From Hymenobacter lapidiphilus (GTDB lineage: Bacteria; Bacteroidota; Bacteroidia; Cytophagales; Hymenobacteraceae): a DNA stretch of 64,000 nt. The stretch covers positions 124,001-188,000 of the forward strand of contig NZ_JABKAU010000001.1 of the NCBI RefSeq assembly GCF_013377885.1. Direction: 5' to 3'. A program made the position numbers and the translations under genes. Shown here piece by piece: positions 15,741-23,355 of this stretch; positions within the stretch are counted from its first letter, which is position 1; the number at the start of each line of letters is the position of its first letter. Below the pieces are notes generated by a model. The model ran no database searches and was not told the origin of the DNA. It saw only the letters and a program-made list of their open reading frames with translations.

Positions 15741-18464
15741 TTACCGGATTACCTGGAGCCACCCCTTGTAGCTCAAAGGGGAACCGGCCTGGCGGAAAAC
15801 GTAATAATAGGTACCCGCAACAGCATTTTGGCCCCAGTCGTGTTGATAATCGGCGCTCTCAAATACCAGTACCCCCCAACGGGAATAGACGCGCAGCTGC
15901 CATATCCCGGTCGGCAAGCCTTTCGCAACAAATTGTTCATTGAGCGCGTCGCCATTGGGGGTAATGACATTGGGAATGAACAGGCAACTGCGGTAAGCAA
16001 TCTGGCGGCTAACAGTACGCTCCCCGCAGGCAGAGCGAAGTTGGAGCGAATAGGTGCCGGGGGACTGCACGGAAAGTGTGGCTCCGGTAGAGCCGTCCGA
16101 CCACTGGCGGACCGTTCCGGGCAGCGTTGGCGCGTAGAGCACCAGCGACTCGCCCTCGCAGAGGGTGGTGTCCTGGCCCAGCGAAAAGACGGGCACGGCC
16201 TCTGCCGCACGAACCAGCCATTGCGCCTCGCTGGTGCAACCGTTGCCGTAGCTGGCGCTCACGCGGTAGAGCCCCGGCTGGTTGACGGTGATACTGGCCG
16301 TGGTGGCCCCGTTGTTCCAGCGGTAAGCCGTAGCGGCCGGCAGATTGGCCGTCAGGCGAACCCCGGTTCCGGTGCAGAGTACCGAATCGCCCACAATGAC
16401 GGTGGTTGGCACTGCGACGACCTCGCTGACCGTTAGCTGGCAGCCGTTGGCGTAGGTAGCCGTGAGCGTATAGGTGCCGGGGCCCGGCACCAGCAGCATG
16501 GCAGTGGTGGCCCCGGTATTCCAGCGCAGGCGCGTAGCACCCGGCGCTATGGCCGTTAGCGTGGGCGGACTGGCCGGGCACCAGGGCCCGCCGCCGGTAA
16601 TTTGCAGCCCTGGTGAGCGAACCAAACGGCTGGCCGTGGCACTGCAGCCACTGCTAAACCGGGCCGTGACGGTGTAGAGGCCGGGCTGGGAAACGGAAAG
16701 CGTCGGGGTGGTGGCCCCCGTATTCCACCGGTAGTCCAGCGCCCCGGGGGCCGTGGCAGTCAGTTGCAGGGGCTGGCCGGGACACAGCAGCGTATCGCCG
16801 AGAAGCTGCACGGCAGGACTCAGCGATGTGACGTGGAAGGTGGCTGTACTCGTCTGGCCCCCGGGAAAGGTGACCTGCACGCTGTAGGTCCCGGGTTGAG
16901 AAACGATAATGGTGGCCGTCGTCGCGCCGGTATTCCAGCGGTAGGCCGTGGGCGCAACCGAGGTAACGGCCTGCAGCTGGACTTGTCCCGCGTTACAGAG
17001 GAGCGAATCGCCCGTGATACGCACTGTCTGGGGCAGGCCCACGCGGGCCACGAAGCCGGTTGTGCTCCCGGGGTTGCCGGCGATGGTGAAGGGCCCAAAC
17101 CGGGCCGGACTGACCGGGCTGGCGAAGGTGCCGGCGAAGGAGACATTGCCGAACGCATCCACCCCGACGCCTGGGCAGGTTTCGTCTGATGGACTGCCCC
17201 CGGCAAGAGCCCATTGCCAGGTGCCAGTGGCACTGATGGCCGCCACAAAGGCATCCCGCCCACCCACCGGGGTTACCGTTACCGGCCCAAAAGCGGCGGG
17301 GCCGGGCCCGAAAACACCCGCCACGTACGCCGTGCCGGCCCGGTCAACGACCAGCCCCTGGCCGGAATCCCCGCCGGTGCCGCCGGCCCGCGTGGCCCAT
17401 GCAAAGGCACCAGCGGCCGTGAGACGGGCCACGAAAAGGTCGCCATTGCGGCTGGCATTGGTCAGCGTTACGGAACCCAGGGTCAGCACCGGGCTGAGAA
17501 AGTAGCCCGTGATATACGGGTTTCCGGCTCCATCGACGGCAATAGCCAGCCCCCGGTCTTCATCCGTCCCGTCGGCTCGCACGGCCCATTGCCAGTTGCC
17601 GGCCGGGCTGAGGCGGGCCACGAATATAGCGTTGAAGTCGCCGCTCCGCAGCGTCGTGCTGCCGAAAGTGGCCAGGATGCCATAGCTCCCGGTTACGTAA
17701 GCCCCGCCACTGCCGTCGCAGGCAATGGCCGTGGCCTGGCCCCCGCTGGCCTGACCCCCACCCGGGCCGCTGCTCCCCGTGGCCCAGGTCCAGGCGCCGG
17801 TAGCGGCGGAGAGCTGCGCGGCCACCACGAAGCCAGAGGGCGGGGAGGCGTTGAGCAGCGTCGTTGGGCCAAACACGGGACGGTCGCTGTTGGAGTAGCC
17901 GGCCAGAAACACATGCGTACCGTCGCAGGCCACGCCCTGGCCTACCTCATCATCCGTGCCGCCGGCCCGGACCGCCCACACCCAGCTGCCTTGGGCCGTG
18001 AGTTTGGCCACGAACATATCCTTGTCGCCGTTGCCCGTGCTGATACTGGCGGCGCCGAAGGTGGCGGGCTGGCTGCGAAAGCTGCCGACCACGTACACGT
18101 TTCCCACCGGGTCTAGGCTAATGTTCACGCCCTGCTCTTCACTGCCCCCCCCGCCCGAAATGGCCCACAGGTAGTTGCCGGAGCCGTCCAGCTTAGCCAC
18201 AAAGACATCGGTGGCCCCGGCACTGGTAAGCGTGAAAGCCCCAAAGCGGGCCACTCCGGAGAAACTCCCCACCAGGTACGTATTGCCCGCCGGGTCGACT
18301 GCTACCTTCCCGCCGACTACCCCTCCGGCCGTCTGACCGCTGGTAGAGCGCAGGAACGGCTGGGCCCATAGGTAGGCTGGGGTCTGGGCCTGCGTGCGGT
18401 TGGGCAAGCATAAGACGAGCCAGACAATAAGCAGGCAGGATAAACGCACTGGAACGCGAAACAT
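15741..18464 (-). CDS. Large secreted SBBP/Ig-like protein with gliding-type (T9SS type B) C terminus
   Basis: A 907-residue surface protein. After a signal peptide (to about TQAQ, residue 27) come SBBP-like beta-propeller repeats to about residue 455, with the phrases AVDPAGNTYLVGSFSG and FVAKLDGSGNYLWA recurring. Then follow about five PKD/Ig-like repeats with YRWNTGATTATIIVSQPGTY as the core. The last 85 residues, starting FIPNVITPNGDALNEQF, form the CHU_C or gliding-motility-associated domain, the type B T9SS signal. Such proteins are adhesins or surface-layer components. The Ig-like repeats are close to one another in DNA sequence, so the copy number can vary by recombination. No enzyme motif is visible. 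Confidence 0.92.
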   Translation of the reverse strand: MFRVPVRLSCLLIVWLVLCLPNRTQAQTPAYLWAQPFLRSTSGQTAGGVVGGKVAVDPAGNTYLVGSFSGVARFGAFTLTSAGATDVFVAKLDGSGNYLWAISGGGGSEEQGVNISLDPVGNVYVVGSFRSQPATFGAASISTGNGDKDMFVAKLTAQGSWVWAVRAGGTDDEVGQGVACDGTHVFLAGYSNSDRPVFGPTTLLNASPPSGFVVAAQLSAATGAWTWATGSSGPGGGQASGGQATAIACDGSGGAYVTGSYGILATFGSTTLRSGDFNAIFVARLSPAGNWQWAVRADGTDEDRGLAIAVDGAGNPYITGYFLSPVLTLGSVTLTNASRNGDLFVARLTAAGAFAWATRAGGTGGDSGQGLVVDRAGTAYVAGVFGPGPAAFGPVTVTPVGGRDAFVAAISATGTWQWALAGGSPSDETCPGVGVDAFGNVSFAGTFASPVSPARFGPFTIAGNPGSTTGFVARVGLPQTVRITGDSLLCNAGQVQLQAVTSVAPTAYRWNTGATTATIIVSQPGTYSVQVTFPGGQTSTATFHVTSLSPAVQLLGDTLLCPGQPLQLTATAPGALDYRWNTGATTPTLSVSQPGLYTVTARFSSGCSATASRLVRSPGLQITGGGPWCPASPPTLTAIAPGATRLRWNTGATTAMLLVPGPGTYTLTATYANGCQLTVSEVVAVPTTVIVGDSVLCTGTGVRLTANLPAATAYRWNNGATTASITVNQPGLYRVSASYGNGCTSEAQWLVRAAEAVPVFSLGQDTTLCEGESLVLYAPTLPGTVRQWSDGSTGATLSVQSPGTYSLQLRSACGERTVSRQIAYRSCLFIPNVITPNGDALNEQFVAKGLPTGIWQLRVYSRWGVLVFESADYQHDWGQNAVAGTYYYVFRQAGSPLSYKGWLQVIR

Positions 18465-18673
18465 AGAGATACGACTTAGCAGCTACGAAAACGGGGCTTT
18501 CGCATTCGCCCGGTGAAGGTAGGTAGTTGGTCGCAGTCAGGAAAGTAAACAGCACGCTAGCTACTTCCTGGTTAGTTCACCACCGGTCTGCAATTGATTT
18601 TCGAAGAAAATTACTAGTAGAACCAGCCCTAAAAAAACGGTTGCCCTCTCCCCCCAAAAACGATCGACCAGAC

Positions 18674-19996
18674 CTAGCCCACCACCATTAAGTCCTCCAG
18701 TCGGGTAGTGTAAGCTTGGCTTTTGTGCTGGGCTTTGCCCTGCCAGGGGGCGGGTTGGCCGGCCGCCGCCACGGTAGCGGCCGGGCGCACGGTGCCGCGG
18801 CCGAACTGGCGGTTGAGGGCGTCGAGGGTGTGCATGAGCTGCTGGGTGCGGCCGGTATCGGGGGCGGGTAGGATGGCGGCCGGAGCCGCCGCGAACAAGC
18901 TCAGCTGCTGACCGCGGCCGGGGGGCTCGAGGCCGTCGAGCACCACGCCGGCCTTCGCGTAGAAGCGGCCGGGCTCGTAGAGGCGTTCCAGCATTCGGCG
19001 GGCGTAAGTCAGCAGTTGGAGGGTGTTGCTGGTGGGGCCGCCGGGCAGCGTGAGGGTCGCCGAGCGGGTGTAGGGCGGCGGCACATGGGTATCGTAGCGG
19101 TCCTGGCTGATGTAGACGGTGAGCAGGTGGGCCTGGTCGCCCTGGGCGCGCAGCTTTTCGGCGGCGCGGCTGAGGTAGGTGGACAGGGCGCCCCAGAGGT
19201 GGTCGAGGCTGGACAGGCGTTGGCCGAAGGAACGGGAGCAGCTGATGCTTTTGCGGGCGAGGGTGCCGTCTTCGGAGGGCAGCAGGCCCTGGCAGGGCTG
19301 GCCCAGCAGCTCCTGCACCAGCCGCCAGCCGACCACCCCACCGAGGTATTTGCGGGCCCAGGCCTCGGATACCTGGCTTAGCTCCCAGGCCGTGCGGATG
19401 CCGTGGGTGGCGAGCTTGCCGGCATACTGGTAGCCGATGCCCCAGACGTCGGCCACGGGCAGGGCGCGCAGGGCCCGCTCGCGGCGGCTGGCGGTGTCGA
19501 GGCGGAGGATGCCGCCGAGCTCGGGGTGTTTCTTGGCCAGGCGGTTGGCCACCTTGGCCAGCGTTTTGGTGGGCGCGACGCCCACGCAGGTGGGGATGCC
19601 AGTGCAGGCCAGCACGTCGCGGCGGATGGAGTGGACGCGGGCGTCGAGGGTACCGCACCAGGTGGTAAGGCCGTGCAGGTCGAGGAAGGCCTCGTCGATG
19701 CTGTAGACTTCCACGGCGGGGGCGTGGGCCGCCAGCCGGGCCATGACGCGGCGGGACATGTCGCCGTAGAGGGCGTAGTTGGAACTGAGAGCATGGCCCT
19801 GGTGGTGGCGCAGCAGCTCGCGCACCTGGAAGAAGGGCGCGCCCATGGCAATGCCGAGCTGCTTGGCCTCGGCGGAGCGGCTGACCACGTTACCGTCGTT
19901 GTTGCTGAGCACCACCACGGGGCGGTCGTCGAGGCGGGGCTGAAAAACCCGCTCGCAGGAGACGTAGAAGTTATTGCAGTCGACGAGGCCGTACAT
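18674..19996 (-). CDS. umuC: UmuC-like Y-family DNA polymerase (Pol V catalytic subunit)
   Basis: A 440-residue translesion DNA polymerase. The N terminus MYGLVDCNNFYVSCERVFQP holds the first catalytic Asp (D6), and VEVYSIDEAFLDL holds the second Asp-Glu pair. The helix-hairpin-helix text GIPTCVGVAPTKTLAKVANR follows, and the C-terminal little-finger domain ends GQPAPWQGKAQHKS. Length and order match UmuC. It lies 108 bases behind umuD on the same strand, the standard umuDC order, but with an unusual AGCT array in the gap. It copies past DNA lesions during the SOS response and raises the mutation rate. A fragment of a second copy is at 15456-15602. Confidence 0.95.
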   Translation of the reverse strand: MYGLVDCNNFYVSCERVFQPRLDDRPVVVLSNNDGNVVSRSAEAKQLGIAMGAPFFQVRELLRHHQGHALSSNYALYGDMSRRVMARLAAHAPAVEVYSIDEAFLDLHGLTTWCGTLDARVHSIRRDVLACTGIPTCVGVAPTKTLAKVANRLAKKHPELGGILRLDTASRRERALRALPVADVWGIGYQYAGKLATHGIRTAWELSQVSEAWARKYLGGVVGWRLVQELLGQPCQGLLPSEDGTLARKSISCSRSFGQRLSSLDHLWGALSTYLSRAAEKLRAQGDQAHLLTVYISQDRYDTHVPPPYTRSATLTLPGGPTSNTLQLLTYARRMLERLYEPGRFYAKAGVVLDGLEPPGRGQQLSLFAAAPAAILPAPDTGRTQQLMHTLDALNRQFGRGTVRPAATVAAAGQPAPWQGKAQHKSQAYTTRLEDLMVVG

Positions 19997-20005
19997 TCTT
20001 TGGGG

Positions 20006-20097
20006 AGCTATCAGCTGACAGCTGTTAGCTATTAGCTTTCGTTCTGGGTGGTGGCTTACTGAATAAGCTATCAGCTAATAGCTGTCAGCTAACAGCT
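20006..20097. repeat. Two arrays of AGCT+3 heptamers between umuD and umuC
   Basis: Positions 20006-20037 read AGCT-atc-AGCT-gac-AGCT-gtt-AGCT-att-AGCT, and 20066-20097 read AGCT-atc-AGCT-aat-AGCT-gtc-AGCT-aac-AGCT. Each array has five AGCT cores spaced exactly seven bases apart. AGCT is its own reverse complement and most of the triplets in one array are the complements of triplets in the other, so each can pair with itself or with its partner. They fill the gap between the two genes and could form an mRNA hairpin. Confidence 0.85.
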
Positions 20098-20104
20098 AAA
20101 AAAG

Positions 20105-20572
20105 CTAGTCGCGGCTACGGAGCAGGGCGGTGAGGCGGCCGGGGATGAGCTCGTGGACGACGTGGGTGACGACGCCCCAGATGCGCAGGTTTTCCTGGTC
20201 GGTGATTTGGTAGTCGGGGTAGTCGGGGTTTTCGGCCTGCAGCCACCAGGTGGTGCCGCGCCGCACGAGGCGCTTAACGGTGCAGTCGCCCTCGACGACA
20301 GCCACCACGATGCTGTTGTGGTCGGCTTCGAGGTGCTTGTCGACTGCCAGCAGGTCGCCGGGATGGATTTCCGCGTTCTTCATGCTTTCGCCGGACACCC
20401 GGATGAGGTAGGTGGCTTCGGGGTGGCGGAAGAGCAGGCGGTTGAGGTCGAATAGTTCTTCGAGCTCGTCGGAGGCTGGTGAAGGAAAGCCGCAGGGGAC
20501 CAGCGAGGCGTAGAGCGGCAGCCACAGGGTAGTGGTGGGCGTGCCCACGTCGATAAGTTCAACAGTTGTCAT
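20105..20572 (-). CDS. umuD: UmuD-like S24 autoprotease
   Basis: A 155-residue partner of UmuC that becomes active by self-cleavage. The cleavage site C27-G28 lies in VPCGFPSPASD, nearly the same as in E. coli UmuD. The catalytic Ser is S63 in GESM and the Lys is K100 in TVKRLVRRG. I use the ATG at 20572, which gives the usual short arm before the cleavage site; a start at 20602 would run into the promoter region. It is the first gene of the umuDC pair, and an AT-rich palindrome sits 34 bases upstream. Confidence 0.93.
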   Translation of the reverse strand: MTTVELIDVGTPTTTLWLPLYASLVPCGFPSPASDELEELFDLNRLLFRHPEATYLIRVSGESMKNAEIHPGDLLAVDKHLEADHNSIVVAVVEGDCTVKRLVRRGTTWWLQAENPDYPDYQITDQENLRIWGVVTHVVHELIPGRLTALLRSRD

Positions 20573-20605
20573 GGCGCAAAACCGGCTAAGCCAGCTTTGC
20601 AATAC

Positions 20606-20622
20606 TACTAATTTATTTAGTA
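20606..20622. promoter_or_regulatory. Candidate SOS-type operator upstream of umuD
   Basis: Palindrome TACTAA-TTTAT-TTAGTA in the AT-rich gap between umuD (minus) and the small gene at 20762 (plus). TACTACT directly overlaps it, and TACTACT also occurs at 41831 in the promoter region of the S24 repressor. umuDC is normally under LexA, so an operator is expected here; that this palindrome is the operator is inference. Confidence 0.4.
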
Positions 20623-20761
20623 TAATTAGGTATTCATTTGAGAATTGATTTCGCGGTGTATTGCTGTATATGCATCATTAAGCACCCTGTCGATTTATTT
20701 AAGTGGCCCCTCCCCTATTCTGCTGGGCGAAAACCCAGCTAAAATAAATAGCAAAAACACT

Positions 20762-21094
20762 ATGCCTTACTATCTACCGGACGCTGAATCGTTGCAGGAA
20801 ATATTTGGGGAGTACATGGCCCGGGGGCTGCAGTTTGACGTGCTGCGCGTGAAGTCTTACCAGTGCTACGGATTGCGGGTGCAGTTTGGACCGGGCCGGC
20901 TGGTGGCGCCGCTGTTCTGGCTGCAGCCGCAACACATGCGGACGCCGAAGATGGCGCAGCAGTGGCTGGAGCAGGTACGGGATACGCAGCTGGCAGCGGT
21001 GTATCCGCTGGGAGAAATCACCCCACCGGGCCAGGGGCCAGCAACCCCGCGCCGGTCGCCACCAAGCGCTGGCCGACGCACGCCCCTTTGCTGA
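20762..21094 (+). CDS. Small protein of unknown function, divergent from umuD
   Basis: A 110-residue protein starting MPYYLPDAESLQEIFGEYMA. The first 80 residues look like a folded domain with alternating helix and strand text (FDVLRVKSYQCYGLRVQFG, LVAPLFWLQPQHMRTPKMAQ); the last 30 are Pro/Arg-rich and probably disordered. No family is recognised. I start at the ATG at 20762 since the upstream frame to 20645 lies in the promoter region. Shared regulation with umuD through the divergent gap is possible. The stop at 21094 comes early in a Pro-rich tail, so a truncated 3' end is also possible. Confidence 0.5.
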   Translation: MPYYLPDAESLQEIFGEYMARGLQFDVLRVKSYQCYGLRVQFGPGRLVAPLFWLQPQHMRTPKMAQQWLEQVRDTQLAAVYPLGEITPPGQGPATPRRSPPSAGRRTPLC

Positions 21095-21695
21095 TTCTGT
21101 CTGACCGCCTGACTTATGCCCTGGTGCCTACCAGCCCGATATTTTAGTTGCATGCCAGTATTGGCCTGCTCTACGAGAATGGCGGCGCCACGTGCTACGT
21201 GGTTTCTAAACGTGTTGCGCTACTGCCAGCTGCTGCGCCTGCGCCACGGCTGGCCTATTAGCCAGCACGAGCTGGAACAGGGAATACAACGCGAGTTAGC
21301 CCGAGCGGGCGAGAGGCAATAGGCCAACCGGGCATGATGGTTTTAGCAGCCGTTGAGTTTAGTGGCCAATGCTCGGGGCAGCGCAGGTGAGCTTAGCTAA
21401 GCTGCCGGGCTATGGCCGATACTCCGGTCAGTCAGTTGCCAATTGGGCCAGGGGCAGTCTTCGGCGCGGTGGTGGTGTCAAGTACGGCGGTGCAGCCGGC
21501 GCACCAGGCCAAGGAAGTACAGGCGCGAAAGGAGTGGATGTGCGGGTCGTCGGCCGAGTCATTGTGGAGTTCGACGGGTATGCGTATAGACGAGCAGCCA
21601 CTGCCAGTGAGGCGTATTTTTACCAGAACTCAAACGCCCCTCTGGCTAGACTGCTAGAAAGGCATTTTTTATAGCGTCCTTTCTTAATGAGGCGG
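21095..21695. other. Gene-poor decayed stretch
   Basis: No confident gene in 600 bases. The + strand frame from about 21152 to 21322 encodes a plausible helical C terminus (RYCQLLRLRHGWPISQHELE), but nothing upstream of it fits a protein, so it may be a remnant. The frame 21369-21674 is Gly/Ala-rich without recognisable features. Together with the broken nuclease gene next door this looks like a region of gene decay. Confidence 0.45.
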
Positions 21696-21699
21696 GCGT

Positions 21700-21735
<36 letters not shown>

Positions 21736-21736
21736 T

Positions 21737-21845
21737 GGGGAGGATGACGACTCATTTCCAGAAGCGGGCGGGCACATGGCCGCGGCCGTTGTCGAGCGTG
21801 GTCTTGTAGCGGCTTGCACCGGGGCCGCTGCAGAGGCCCATTGCT
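21737..21845 (-). pseudogene. Fragment of a NUC1-type endonuclease gene with a premature stop
   Basis: On the minus strand the stretch translates to KTTLDNGRGHVPARFWK, then a stop, then VVILP. The intact gene at 12656-13498 has QTTLDQGRVTVPARLWKVVVVLP at the same place. The similarity is clear at DNA level over about 80 bases. The catalytic DRGH part is missing, and the 3' side runs into the CGGCGA microsatellite. It is the relic of a second secreted nuclease gene. Confidence 0.8.
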
Positions 21846-21906
21846 CCAATACTCTAAAATCTTGCTCGTTGCCAAGCTAGCAAGCGGCCGTTAACATTTT
21901 TTCCCT

Positions 21907-23187
21907 TTATAAACACGAGTCATTGCCCTGCACGGTCTTATTCGTGAGCCACGCATCGAGAAATTGTGAGAACACCTGCTGATTATTCATAAAAACCACT
22001 ACGCCGTGGCCCAACCCAAACCACGAAATACCTTCAGTGAAATCGTACAAGAAGGATTCTGTCGAACTGCCCGTACTGCGCAACTGCGGCACCACTCCAT
22101 AAGGCGTTACTTGGCCGTAGCCGCAGTATTCACTTTTTTTGGTTCCTAGCCGGGTAGAACCGAAGAATTTAGTCGGAAATGGTCCCTTTCCTGTTACCTT
22201 ATCATACCGGTTGTGGGCCACCACAAACCGCTGCGGGGACGATGGCGGTGGGGTCATATTATGGCGACCAACTGCGGTTGTGCGGTTGCCGAAATCTTTA
22301 AAATGCGACCCTGGCATAGCGGGTGCTACGAACGCTACCCGCAACTTGGACAAGGTGGGAGTAGCATAGCGAGGTAATTTTAGTATATCTAAATATTTCT
22401 CGCCTTGATGCACCTCGTATGTACTGCTATCAGCCAGCGCTGAGGTACAGTTCCATAAGGCAGCGCACAGCACGGGAGCCCCCGTGCTGTGTCCTAGCGC
22501 ATACACGGGCATGTTGGGGTCGAGGCGGGCCAGAATCTGCCGCAGCCCTAGCCCTACCGGATACAGCGAGCCCTGCGCCCACGTCCACATGGGCAAGACA
22601 GAGGTACCTGCCCGTCCGTCCCAATACACGTGTAGAAAGTGTACCTTTTTGCCGGTAAAGTAATTGGCTTGAATTTGACGCTTGAGCGGCGCAAACCAAT
22701 TAATCTCGCCTACATCGTTGTTGTAGCCATGAACGAGCACAACCAGGGCGTCGGTTTGGGAGGCCCGAAGTTGGCGCCTGAAGTTCCGAACAAACTGCGT
22801 TTGTACAGAGTCCTGTAGCTGAAGCCACGATGCTTTTACCGCCGTTTGTTTTGCCGGCGGCTCCAACTTGACACCGTAGTATTGACCTAACAGAGAGGCT
22901 TGCTCTTGTTGGCTAGTCAACCACGCCGGTTTGGTTGAAACCTGGAAATAATGCTGTAGCGCGGCCCCATGATAGTTCAAGCGGTCATCGTATACAACCA
23001 CTTTGCTGGTAACCGACGGGTACATGTCGCCTTGACGGTCAAAATAAACGAACGTACTATCATTCTGCACCGAGGCACTGTAGCGGCTGGCTTCGGACCC
23101 GTACAGCACGTATTTCATGCTACAGCTGGAAGTAGTGAATGCACCAATGATGGCCAGCATCCAAAAAACACTCAGAGAAGTTTTCAT
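21907..23187 (-). CDS. Alpha/beta-hydrolase lipoprotein
   Basis: A 426-residue exported protein. The signal peptide ends in a lipobox with Cys22 (FTTSSCSM), so it is lipid-anchored. The hydrolase core shows the oxyanion-hole text VVLVHGYNND and the nucleophile elbow YALGHSTGAPV (GHSTG), with a possible late Asp and a C-terminal His in LGHGVVVF. This arrangement resembles DUF900-type alpha/beta hydrolases and lipase-like proteins; the substrate is unknown. I use the ATG at 23187 because it starts the signal peptide. It is the last of three leftward genes that are visibly AT-richer than the surrounding genome and all encode envelope proteins, which suggests a transferred unit. Confidence 0.75.
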   Translation of the reverse strand: MKTSLSVFWMLAIIGAFTTSSCSMKYVLYGSEASRYSASVQNDSTFVYFDRQGDMYPSVTSKVVVYDDRLNYHGAALQHYFQVSTKPAWLTSQQEQASLLGQYYGVKLEPPAKQTAVKASWLQLQDSVQTQFVRNFRRQLRASQTDALVVLVHGYNNDVGEINWFAPLKRQIQANYFTGKKVHFLHVYWDGRAGTSVLPMWTWAQGSLYPVGLGLRQILARLDPNMPVYALGHSTGAPVLCAALWNCTSALADSSTYEVHQGEKYLDILKLPRYATPTLSKLRVAFVAPAMPGSHFKDFGNRTTAVGRHNMTPPPSSPQRFVVAHNRYDKVTGKGPFPTKFFGSTRLGTKKSEYCGYGQVTPYGVVPQLRSTGSSTESFLYDFTEGISWFGLGHGVVVFMNNQQVFSQFLDAWLTNKTVQGNDSCL

Positions 23188-23355
23188 GGCAAGAAGGCGG
23201 ATTAGATGGTTAGAATATTCCTTGAAATTTCTCAAAATCTAAAACTCATAATTCTTTGCAAATCTGAAATATCATATGGCTTTCAGAGAAAGATTGAAAA
23301 GCCGCTTATAAAAATGATAAAGCAGAATATTACACGCCTAGCACTTGCTTAGGGC

